Source of the DNA: Candidatus Latescibacterota bacterium
GTDB lineage: Bacteria; JAAXHH01; JABIQT01
Length of the DNA stretch: 6,088 nt
Reading direction: 5' to 3'
Assembly (NCBI GenBank): GCA_018667995.1
Contig: JABIQT010000471.1
Coordinates: 1-6,088, forward strand
Numbering within the stretch: position 1 is the stretch's first letter; every line of letters starts with the position of its first letter. Positions 1-6,088 of this stretch are shown one piece after another. Both the position numbers and the translations under genes were made by a program. Under the pieces are notes generated by a model. It ran no database searches, was not told where the DNA came from, and worked only from the letters and a program-made list of their open reading frames with translations.

Positions 1-1435
1 ATTCCTGCCCCACGAGTTTTCCGCCCCGCCTTCTGCGCTGCAGATCCCTAACAATAAACCGATTTCCCCGCCGAACATATTCATCCAGTGCCTGCCTGGG
101 GGATACCTGACGGGCCATGGCGGCCTGGAACGCTGCCCTCGTCATGTTTACGAGAGGGATACCGTATCCCTGGATCGCATCGCGGGTCCCATATTTCGTA
201 ACCCGTAGTACGTATTCTTGATACGGGTCTTCCGACCAGACATCATTTGCAGAAGATCGTGTGGGAAGAGTCGAGAGGGCGTAGGAAGCTTCCCGCTCGT
301 GCTGAGTATTGGTGAGGAAACGGACGAAATCCATAACCAGGAGCAGCTTCTCAGGATCGTCCTGTTCGAATACACATGGGGAATCTGCCACAACGAAGAC
401 GCGAGGCTTGATTCCGGGGAGACTCGGATACATCATGGGATGGAGCTCGATTACATCGTCCTTGATGACGCCCGTATTCAGTGCCCGTTCATGACCTATC
501 AGCGTGGCGTGAGAACCCATGCGCATGGCCAGCCGACCATCATTCCAGAGATCCGTGACATCGTTACTTCGGAGCCCTGCAGATCCCCGCGGCATTACGT
601 GGTGCTTGTGTTCCAGGTCTACCATGAATTGCAGAGCCCGTATGCCAGCCTCGCTGTTCATAATCAGCGTGTCGCCATCTGCGTTAAACTGAGCCGCTCC
701 ATGGCCCCAGAAAAAGGGCATCTGATCCTGTTGCGGTGAACTACGCTGGAAGGGGAGAGAGAAACCGTAAACATCAACCATTCCATCGCCATCACGATCG
801 AATGTAGTCGCTTTGGCGGCTTCGATAAATTCGTCAAAGGACCACCTCCGATCACCCTCAGTAGGCAGCAGGTGTGCGACCTGTCGCTCCTCGAATATCT
901 TGCGATTGGCCACCATATATCTGCTGCCGCCTATGAAAGGCAGGAAGTAGTGCTTGCCGTCATACTCGCTGAAGTCGTAGAAGGCGCCAAAGTCGGCAAC
1001 GTCTTCGGGGGGCAAATAGTCGTCGAATGCCTCAAGTAGGCCGAAACGGGCATACTTCAAGGCTATCCCAGAGGTACTGACCATAATATCGGGCGGGAGT
1101 CCGGAGGCTACGGCGATATCCAGCTTTTGGAATCCGGTTGTCCAATCGAGTACCTCAATTTCGAACCGGATATTCTGATCTGGATGGAGGGATCGAAAGT
1201 CTTCCGCGACCTTGAGGTACCAGTCTTTCCTGGAATACAAAGCTTGCCGGGGATCGTCGAGTGGAACGCCGTCCAGCTCGTGACCTGTAATACCCAGCCA
1301 AGTGTCCTGTGTCCAGAGCTTTATGGTTAGGGTATCTTCGTCACCGGATTGACCCCCGCAGCCCGTGATATACGCTGCCAGGAGAAAGATGCTGGCGACT
1401 AATGCAGGGAATGATCGCGGAGGGTTTCCTAGCAA
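1..1435 (-). CDS. Second extracellular solute-binding lipoprotein of a sugar ABC transporter (3' partial)
   Basis: A continuous minus-strand frame of 478 codons runs from TTG at 1435 to the window edge, with its last complete codon at 4-2 and no stop. It encodes a family 1 binding protein, distinct from the first one. Residues 1-25 form a signal peptide (hydrophobic about 11-24) ending in I-T-G-C with the lipidated Cys at 26. Hallmarks are TIKLWTQDTW at 37-46, ASGLPPDIMV at 110-119, YFLPFIGGSRYMVANRKIF at 163-181, a calcium-loop-like DRDGDGMVD at 213-221 followed by YGF, FNADGDTLIMNS...ALQFMVDL at 250-274, LWNDGRLAMRMG at 297-308 and KLLLVMDFVRFL at 363-374. It is near full family length, so only a few residues should be missing. 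The tail is strongly basic (about 463-473). TTG is the only near start codon in frame after an upstream TGA; AGGA (1452-1449) is 13 bases away, which is long. The gap to the MalG-type stop is 10 bases, so it should be co-transcribed. Function: ligand capture for the same or a shared importer, inferred. Confidence 0.9.
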   Translation of the reverse strand, partial: MLGNPPRSFPALVASIFLLAAYITGCGGQSGDEDTLTIKLWTQDTWLGITGHELDGVPLDDPRQALYSRKDWYLKVAEDFRSLHPDQNIRFEIEVLDWTTGFQKLDIAVASGLPPDIMVSTSGIALKYARFGLLEAFDDYLPPEDVADFGAFYDFSEYDGKHYFLPFIGGSRYMVANRKIFEERQVAHLLPTEGDRRWSFDEFIEAAKATTFDRDGDGMVDVYGFSLPFQRSSPQQDQMPFFWGHGAAQFNADGDTLIMNSEAGIRALQFMVDLEHKHHVMPRGSAGLRSNDVTDLWNDGRLAMRMGSHATLIGHERALNTGVIKDDVIELHPMMYPSLPGIKPRVFVVADSPCVFEQDDPEKLLLVMDFVRFLTNTQHEREASYALSTLPTRSSANDVWSEDPYQEYVLRVTKYGTRDAIQGYGIPLVNMTRAAFQAAMARQVSPRQALDEYVRRGNRFIVRDLQRRRRGGKLVGQE

Positions 1436-1445
1436 GAGGCGCCAC

Positions 1446-2702
1446 TCATCCTTTCAATCCTGTTGTGGATATTCCCTGTATGAACGTCTTCTGGGTAAAG
1501 AAGAATAGAACGATGATAGGTAGCACAAGTAAGAGGGAGGCAGCCATCAGAAGATGCCACTCGCTTCCTCCGTGTTGCGACTGATACTGTTGAAGCCCAA
1601 GAGCCATGGTAAAGGTATCCGGCTCCGTCAGGAATATCAGTGGTCCCAGGAAGTCGTTCCAGGCGAATAGGAAGTGGAAAAGTGCAACGACGGCCAACGC
1701 CGGTTTTGCGAGGGGCAGCATGATGCGCCAGTATATGGCGAATTCCGAACAACCGTCGATTCTGGCCGCATCTGTGAGATCCTCGGGAATCGTCAGGAAG
1801 AACTGCCTCAACAGGAATATATTGAAAGCCCCGGCGAACCAGGCAGGCACCCACAGTGGCATCAGTGTCCCAATCCACCCCAGCGTGCGAAACACACCGT
1901 ATAGTGGCACCATGAGCACTGGAAATGGTATCATCATAGTAGCAAGAATTACTGTGAATAGCGCCTCTCTCCCCTTCCATCGAACTCTGGCGAGTCCATA
2001 TGCGACTAATGAACTCGAAATCACAGTGCCTAGTACGCCAAGAATCGCTACGACCAACGTGTTGGATAGATACGTCAAAAACGTAATGTCCGTGCCAATG
2101 GCTTCTGGCTCCGTCCAGGGCCATCGCGTTCTGCTCAGAAGTTCGCCAATAGGCAACCTCTTCGATGCCTCTCCTGCGGTCAAGGCTCGTATGGCCTCGG
2201 TGTAATTCCCCAGGACCGGTTCGATGCTGATGGAAATGGCTTCCGGGGCGACGTAGAACTGACGGGGCTGAGTCTGGCCATATTTCGAGATCTGCCACTC
2301 CCGCACATATACAAATTCAGAAGGGACCGCCTGGATAAGCTCAGCTGGAAATGTACGTCGTTCAACCACATCCGCAACCTGCACGCTTTGCGTGATACTA
2401 CCGTTTTGATAGGACGCGACGGAGACGAGTATCCGCCGGCCAGAGTCGGGGCCGGCCTGCGGTTCGACCAGTAGCTGGTCAGAGCCTACTGACTCTGGTG
2501 GTGTGACCCTTATTGATCGACCATCCTCCTCCAGGTAATGCATACGAGGCAACCATTGAGGAGGTATCCGTCCAACCTGTTCCCTTGGCTGCAGTGAACT
2601 GGCCGCCAGCCAAGCGAGTGGAAACAGGAAGATAAGCCCCAGCACAAAGAGGGGGAGATGAAGCCAACGGGAACTTCTCTGCAGCGGGTTGTCAGCGCTC
2701 AT
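1446..2702 (-). CDS. Carbohydrate ABC transporter permease, MalG type, with extended first periplasmic loop
   Basis: This is the second membrane subunit, 418 residues against the usual 270-300. The first membrane segment is about 15-36, followed by the typical SSLQPREQV...PPQWLP (35-52) that normally leads straight into 'NYxxA'. Here about 110 residues (roughly 54-163) intervene before NYTEAIRAL at 166-174. After that the protein is canonical: YLSNTLVVA at 211-219, membrane segments about 215-236, 248-270, 281-303, 334-355 and 385-403, EAA loop at 311-335 (DAARIDGCSEF...MLPLAKPA, with Cys318 where Ala is common), FAWNDFLGPLIFL at 347-358, and the C-terminal TQKTFIQGISTTGLKG typical of MalG-like proteins. 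The insert looks beta-strand-rich and polar and should lie outside the cytoplasmic membrane. The ATG at 2702 has a strong AGGTGG (2715-2710) seven bases upstream. It follows the MalF-type gene with an 11-base overlap. Family is secure; the role of the insert is unknown. Confidence 0.96.
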   Translation of the reverse strand: MSADNPLQRSSRWLHLPLFVLGLIFLFPLAWLAASSLQPREQVGRIPPQWLPRMHYLEEDGRSIRVTPPESVGSDQLLVEPQAGPDSGRRILVSVASYQNGSITQSVQVADVVERRTFPAELIQAVPSEFVYVREWQISKYGQTQPRQFYVAPEAISISIEPVLGNYTEAIRALTAGEASKRLPIGELLSRTRWPWTEPEAIGTDITFLTYLSNTLVVAILGVLGTVISSSLVAYGLARVRWKGREALFTVILATMMIPFPVLMVPLYGVFRTLGWIGTLMPLWVPAWFAGAFNIFLLRQFFLTIPEDLTDAARIDGCSEFAIYWRIMLPLAKPALAVVALFHFLFAWNDFLGPLIFLTEPDTFTMALGLQQYQSQHGGSEWHLLMAASLLLVLPIIVLFFFTQKTFIQGISTTGLKG

Positions 2703-3564
2703 AGTTCACCCACCTGGCGGACGTGCGATGCATGATCATGGTAAGCCCGAGCACAAGAATGAAGAGAATCCAGGCCATAGCACAGGCGTAGCCCATACGC
2801 AGATCCTGAAAGGCTACGTTGTAGAGACGCAGCACATAGAACAGCGTCGAGCGTTCCGGCGACCCCGTTGACCCTGTCATGATAAATGCCTGAGTGAATA
2901 CCTGAAGGCTTCCGATTATTCCGATGATCAGATTGAAGTAGATGACGGGCGTGATCATGGGCAGTGTCACATGAATCAGACGATGCCACCAATTCGCCCC
3001 GTCGAGCAGCGCAGCCTCGTATAGATGTTCTGGGATATCCTGCAACCCCGCGAGCAGAATCACCATTGCGTGTCCCGCACCCCAGACGGCCATCAGAATA
3101 AGAGCGGGCTTGGCAAACCTTGGATCGGCGAGCCATGCGGGCCCGGTAATTCCCACTGTCTCGAGGAATGTGTTAATGATGCCACCATCGCCCGTGTACA
3201 TCCACATCCAGAGAATGCTTCCGGCTACGACAGGCATCAATGTCGGAAGAAAAAACACGGTACGGTAAAATGCCATACCGCGCACTCTGCTGTTGAGCAG
3301 AAGTGCCAGAGTCAGGGAGGTCAGCATGCTGAGCAATACCGCCCCGGAGGCATAAACGACTGTATTGTTCAGGCTCTTCCAGAAAATGTCGTCTGAAAAG
3401 AGTTCTATATAGTTGTCAAACCCTATGAACACGGGAGGAAGAAGGACGCTGTAGTCCGAGAGTGAGTAGTAGAGGGCAGCTACCATGGGGTACAGCATAA
3501 ACACACCGAAACCGATGAACCATGGGAGACAGAACAGCAATCCGGTCAGGCGTCTGCTGTTCAT
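2692..3564 (-). CDS. Carbohydrate ABC transporter permease, MalF/UgpA type
   Basis: This is one of two membrane subunits of the importer, 290 residues, the standard length for CUT1 permeases that lack MalF's large periplasmic loop. Six membrane segments can be placed at about 8-32, 70-91, 98-121, 154-174, 203-230 and 258-279. The EAA loop that docks on the ATPase is clear at 183-206 (EAALLDGANWW...TLPMITP) with the conserved Gly at 189. Other family marks are NNTVVYA at 66-72 (usual 'NT' motif), FYRTVFFLPTLMP at 99-111, and LPMITP. The ATG at 3564 is preceded by GAAGGGG (3581-3575) nine or so bases upstream, and it overlaps the TGA of the binding protein gene. Its own stop overlaps the next permease by 11 bases. 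Subfamily placement (first permease, MalF-like) rests on gene order and on the N-terminal LPWFIGFGVFMLYP pattern. Confidence 0.96.
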   Translation of the reverse strand: MNSRRLTGLLFCLPWFIGFGVFMLYPMVAALYYSLSDYSVLLPPVFIGFDNYIELFSDDIFWKSLNNTVVYASGAVLLSMLTSLTLALLLNSRVRGMAFYRTVFFLPTLMPVVAGSILWMWMYTGDGGIINTFLETVGITGPAWLADPRFAKPALILMAVWGAGHAMVILLAGLQDIPEHLYEAALLDGANWWHRLIHVTLPMITPVIYFNLIIGIIGSLQVFTQAFIMTGSTGSPERSTLFYVLRLYNVAFQDLRMGYACAMAWILFILVLGLTMIMHRTSARWVNYER

Positions 3565-4994
3565 TTCGATAAGCCCCTTCGGGTTAGCATCATTTGATTT
3601 CGCTGTTCGGCGTTAGTGATGCGCGACTGGACCTCGGTGAGGCCATCCCGGGGAGATACGTTGAGATTCTGGATTCGGCCGACGGCGTTACTCATCTCAC
3701 GCCGGTATTCCGCCCATATGCCGGTTTTGGAAGAACTTACGCGATTCGAGCTCAGGGCCAAGTCGCGGAAGATCCTTATATAAGGGTGGGGGTGATCCCG
3801 ATAGAAGTTTTCAGATACGGCGATCAGTGACGAGAATTTCCTGTGCCCAAGGCACAACAGCTCCATGCCTTCCTGTGACATCAGATATTTAATAAACTCG
3901 AACGCCTCGTCGGGGTTAGCCGAACCCTTTGGAATCATGATCAGATCAGCATCTACAAAAGTCGTAGACTGCAGTTGCGGCGATTTCTCTGGATGTGGGA
4001 AAGGGGCGACCCCCCATTTCATTCCGGGAGCGTAGTTCTCGATGAAATTGTACATCCAGACGCCCTGTATTTCCATGGCTATCTTGCCGCTCATGAAGGC
4101 ATTCTGCGGACTCGAGAAATTCCCGAATCCAGAGACGAAGCGCTGCACGTTCTGAACACCGAGCTTCCGGGAGAAGGATGCGACCCATTCATACGCTCGT
4201 ATGTTCTCAGGTGAAAGTGTAGTCACCTCACCCGTGTCGCTCATGAGGTCCCCACCGAAATAGTTCCCCCATGCGTAGTTCCACCAGTTGGGTTCCGATG
4301 GCAGAAATCCTACCTGAAGAAGTCTTTTGTTTTCGTCGGGAATTTCAGGACAGTAGCCAGTTCGGATTTCCGAAGCGCCATTGGGACCAATGACCTCCCA
4401 CTTGGTCATCCGTTCAGCGTAATGGTCCAGTTCCTCTATCGTCCGGGGAGCGATATCTGGGTCGAATCCCGCTTCGGAGAATAGTCGCCGGTTCCAGTGC
4501 AGTGCTGTTGTGGCTGGCGTGGTCGGAAGGGCCCATTGTCGACCGTGGTAACGTCCCAGATCCCAGACGGAAGGGAGGAACTGATCCCGCGAAATCCCGG
4601 CCTTTTTCAACATGGGCGTCAGATCAAGCACCGCCCCCTTGTCCACGTAGGGATATAGCATCAATGTATAGGCGCCAGCGACATCCGGCGGGTTGCCACC
4701 AGCAATGGCCACGAGCAGTTTCTGCTCAATGCGTGCTACCGATACGTATTTAACTTCAATCGGACGGTAACCAGATTCTGATTTCGCCTTGGTCCGCTCA
4801 ATTTCGTTGAATCGGGCGACGACTTTCTCGGCGGCTTCACTCTCGAATCCGGACCATTTTTCCCAGTAGGTAATTCTGCGCGGACCGCCCAGGTTCTCCG
4901 AGGAGTCACAGGCCGACAACATAGCCAGTGCAAGGAAGGCAAACAGAATTCGGTATATATTCAGATTTCTCGAATTTGATGTGCGCATCGTCAC
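3561..4994 (-). CDS. Sugar ABC transporter extracellular solute-binding lipoprotein (family 1)
   Basis: This is the ligand receptor of a CUT1-type carbohydrate importer, 477 residues, a little longer than the usual 400-450. A signal peptide occupies residues 1-28 (basic n-region, hydrophobic stretch about 14-27) and ends in the lipobox L-S-A-C with the lipidated cysteine at 29. The residue after it is Asp, which in enteric bacteria keeps lipoproteins in the inner membrane. The mature part shows family 1 hallmarks: ITYWEKW at 41-47, AIAGGNPPDV at 96-105, WALPTTPATTALHWNRRLF at 154-172, the hinge-region FMSGKIAMEIQG at 300-311, then the W-G-V-A-P-F-P strand at 327-333 and the late helix DEAFEFIKYLMSQEG at 362-376. 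Many Trp and Tyr residues (for example 237-245, W270, W313) suit sugar stacking, but the substrate cannot be read from sequence. The start is GTG at 4994. The stop overlaps the next gene's start as ATGA (3564-3561), implying translational coupling with the MalF-type permease. It is the first gene of the predicted operon. Family assignment is secure. Confidence 0.95.
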   Translation of the reverse strand: MTMRTSNSRNLNIYRILFAFLALAMLSACDSSENLGGPRRITYWEKWSGFESEAAEKVVARFNEIERTKAKSESGYRPIEVKYVSVARIEQKLLVAIAGGNPPDVAGAYTLMLYPYVDKGAVLDLTPMLKKAGISRDQFLPSVWDLGRYHGRQWALPTTPATTALHWNRRLFSEAGFDPDIAPRTIEELDHYAERMTKWEVIGPNGASEIRTGYCPEIPDENKRLLQVGFLPSEPNWWNYAWGNYFGGDLMSDTGEVTTLSPENIRAYEWVASFSRKLGVQNVQRFVSGFGNFSSPQNAFMSGKIAMEIQGVWMYNFIENYAPGMKWGVAPFPHPEKSPQLQSTTFVDADLIMIPKGSANPDEAFEFIKYLMSQEGMELLCLGHRKFSSLIAVSENFYRDHPHPYIRIFRDLALSSNRVSSSKTGIWAEYRREMSNAVGRIQNLNVSPRDGLTEVQSRITNAEQRNQMMLTRRGLSK

Positions 4995-5002
4995 CAGGTC
5001 GA

Positions 5003-5006
5003 TCCT
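5003..5006 (-). promoter_or_regulatory. Ribosome binding site that favours the GTG start of binding protein 1
   Basis: AGGA lies 8 bases before the GTG at 4994 and 14 bases before the in-frame ATG at 4988. The spacing favours GTG, though the ATG two codons later would change the protein by only two residues. Confidence 0.45.
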
Positions 5007-5032
5007 GATTTTCCAGTCTTCATTCTGTGATT

Positions 5033-5051
5033 ACGGACTAATAAAATCCGT
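5033..5051 (-). promoter_or_regulatory. Short inverted repeat over the predicted transcription start (possible operator)
   Basis: The arms ACGGA and TCCGT are perfect inverted complements separated by nine AT-rich bases. The element begins at about the predicted +1 and extends into the early leader, a usual place for a repressor site. The arms are only five bases long and there is a single copy, so chance is quite possible. It does not show the central CG of typical LacI-family operators. Confidence 0.25.
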
Positions 5052-5056
5052 TAGGG

Positions 5057-5084
5057 AATATAGGGCTAAGTGTGAGGGGGACAA
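5057..5084 (-). promoter_or_regulatory. Predicted sigma70-type promoter of the importer operon
   Basis: On the minus strand TTGTCC (5084-5079, four of six matches to TTGACA) is followed after 16 bases by TATATT (5062-5057, five of six matches to TATAAT). Transcription would begin near 5050, leaving a leader of about 55 bases before the GTG of the first binding protein. It lies in the only sizeable non-coding gap of the window and points towards the importer genes. A nearby TTGACG (5097-5092) has no good -10 partner at normal spacing. The prediction is by eye and assumes a standard housekeeping sigma factor. Confidence 0.4.
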
Positions 5085-5115
5085 GCCTCTGCGTCAAGCG
5101 GTTTCTATGGTAGGG

Positions 5116-5140
5116 ATACGTAGCCAAAGGGCCTACGAAT
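5116..5140 (-). terminator. Stem-loop just after the propeller-like gene
   Basis: Two bases after the TAA of the propeller-like gene the minus strand can fold into a hairpin: CGTAG, bulged G, CC, loop CTTT, then GGCTACG, with two further A-T pairs outside a T-T mismatch. No run of T follows it, so it is not a classical intrinsic terminator. It may instead be a weak terminator or an mRNA 3' end stabiliser, or chance. Confidence 0.3.
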
Positions 5141-5142
5141 CG

Positions 5143-6088
5143 TTAGATGAACCCCACCTTGCCGGCAATGCTGTTGAGTGCAGCACCTGTCCCAATTGAC
5201 ACAAGCGAAGGCGTAGTGGTGTCCCAGTTGATATATCCATAGAATAAGCGATCGCCGTTGCTGCCGGAAAGAATGTAGCTTACGAACCACAGTGATCGGC
5301 CTCTATTCAGAACGCGGATTCTGCTCGGACTTGAAGCACATTCGAAGGGTAGGTCTTCGAGCGATTTTCCTGCGACAGCGACGTCTTCTGGTTGTGTATA
5401 TTGGGGAAGGCTAGGCGAAACGCTGGACGATTTCGTGTCAACAAGAATGGTACACTTGGAATCGCCCAAATGGGCGGCAATGGTGATATCTGAGATTTTC
5501 AGATTCTCGGGAGCTGTCATGGCGATCGATTCGGTTGGCCAATCGGTGGCATGCTCCCACTCCTCTCCCCAACTGCATATGGCCGTCGATGATTCCGCTG
5601 CAGGAACATAAAACAGCGCCTGGCCGCCGGCAATCTTGCTCGGGTATTCCGGGTAGATATACCAGGGCGTTGCTGTCGAGATCCCGGATTGCTCACTTAA
5701 TAAGGTCCAGGATTCCATATCTTTAGATTCATAGATCGCTAGTTTACCGGAGGAAGTTGATACAGCGAGAATTACCTCTCTGTGATACTGGTGCAGTTGG
5801 ACCGTGCGGATACCATCAGATTCGATCGGTACAGGGGCGATTTCTGAATAGCTGACGAAATCTTCACTGACGGATCGACGAATCACGGACGGAGTCCTTT
5901 CGTCCACGTAGAGCAGCTGTAGTTTACCGTTGAAGTGGATTATGGCATAGCTCATCAGACAATCACCGAGTACGATTCCATCTTTCAATATTAGTTCTTC
6001 AGCCTTCGTAATCGGCGCCCGAAGGACCGGGAAAAATTGGTCAAGCTTCGTGCTCAAGTATCGTGCCGAGTTCACTTTCTCGATAGTG
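5143..6088 (-). CDS. Beta-propeller-like protein, possibly glycosidase- or sialidase-related (5' partial)
   Basis: I do not recognise a specific family. The frame is open to the window edge: four codons (T-I-E-K) precede the GTG at 6075, and no convincing ribosome binding site lies before that GTG, so the true start is probably outside the window. From the GTG 310 residues are visible, ending in TAA. The protein is rich in short beta strands and Ser/Thr, with repeated blade-like units of the form strand, turn, 'S-x-D-x-x-x-W/Y': for example a unit near residues 50-80 (KLQLLYVDE, then SEDFVSYSE), one near 101-126 (VILAVS, then YESKDMESWTLL), and one near 251-285 (RIRVL, SLWFVSYIL, LFYGYINWD). 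Such units are known from five- to seven-bladed propellers, including GH43/GH32 enzymes and sialidases. I cannot identify catalytic acids. No signal peptide or membrane segment is visible, as expected if the N terminus is missing. It is on the same strand as the sugar importer but separated from it by 148 bases and a predicted promoter. Being a real gene is quite sure; the fold is inferred and the function unknown. Confidence 0.75.
   Translation of the reverse strand, partial: TIEKVNSARYLSTKLDQFFPVLRAPITKAEELILKDGIVLGDCLMSYAIIHFNGKLQLLYVDERTPSVIRRSVSEDFVSYSEIAPVPIESDGIRTVQLHQYHREVILAVSTSSGKLAIYESKDMESWTLLSEQSGISTATPWYIYPEYPSKIAGGQALFYVPAAESSTAICSWGEEWEHATDWPTESIAMTAPENLKISDITIAAHLGDSKCTILVDTKSSSVSPSLPQYTQPEDVAVAGKSLEDLPFECASSPSRIRVLNRGRSLWFVSYILSGSNGDRLFYGYINWDTTTPSLVSIGTGAALNSIAGKVGFI

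Noticed and set aside
218-739. Plus-strand open frame of 173 codons.
   Set aside because: It lies wholly inside the minus-strand gene for binding protein 2, whose translation shows clear family motifs; the plus-strand product has no recognisable features.
1606-2205. Plus-strand open frame of 199 codons.
   Set aside because: It is antisense to the MalG-type permease and shows no domain, signal peptide or plausible ribosome binding context.
1429-2298. Minus-strand open frame of 289 codons overlapping the MalG-type gene.
   Set aside because: It is an alternative frame of the permease, rich in His, Arg and Cys with no membrane segments; the permease frame carries all the family motifs.
4995-5142. 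Possible small gene, riboswitch or small RNA in the intergenic gap.
   Set aside because: The gap is only 148 bases. I see a hairpin, a promoter and a short inverted repeat but no extended conserved-looking RNA fold or coding frame with a ribosome binding site.
1-6088. CRISPR repeats, insertion sequence ends, tRNA genes or attachment sites.
   Set aside because: No regularly spaced direct repeats, transposase motifs, terminal inverted repeats or tRNA-like cloverleaf sequences were seen on either strand.

Overview
The window holds five protein-coding genes, all on the minus strand; the first and last are cut by the window edges. Read in the direction of transcription (6088 to 1) they are: the 3' part of a beta-propeller-like protein (6088-5143); a 148-base gap with a likely promoter; then a tightly packed ABC importer operon. 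The operon runs lipoprotein solute-binding protein 1 (4994-3561), MalF-type permease (3564-2692), MalG-type permease with a large extra loop (2702-1446), and a second, different lipoprotein solute-binding protein (1435 to beyond base 1). The last gene stays open to the window edge and has no visible stop codon.

Organism: bacterial. The genes are short-spaced or overlapping, non-ATG starts (GTG, TTG) are used, and both binding proteins carry lipoprotein signal peptides. Base composition looks balanced to slightly GC-rich by eye. No ribosomal or other marker gene is present, so the phylum cannot be fixed. The extended MalG-like permease and paired binding proteins recall carbohydrate uptake loci of environmental bacteria (for example the Planctomycetota/Verrucomicrobiota/Lentisphaerota group), but this is a weak inference.

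How the genes work together: the two permeases each carry the EAA loop that contacts an ABC ATPase, and together form the membrane channel of a CUT1-type (oligosaccharide or glycoside) importer. Binding protein 1 is translationally coupled to the permeases by an ATGA overlap and is the obvious ligand receptor. Binding protein 2 lies 10 bases after the last permease and should be co-transcribed. No ATPase gene is present here, so it must be encoded outside the window or shared with other importers. The upstream propeller-like protein has blade motifs resembling those of glycoside hydrolases or sialidases, which fits a sugar-use locus without naming the sugar.

The points most worth a second look are a roughly 110-residue beta-rich insert in the first periplasmic loop of the MalG-type permease, the presence of two divergent binding proteins in one operon, the ambiguous 5' end of binding protein 2, and a short inverted repeat over the predicted transcription start of the operon. 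I found no RNA gene, mobile element or CRISPR array. I see no clear evidence here of a wholly new system.
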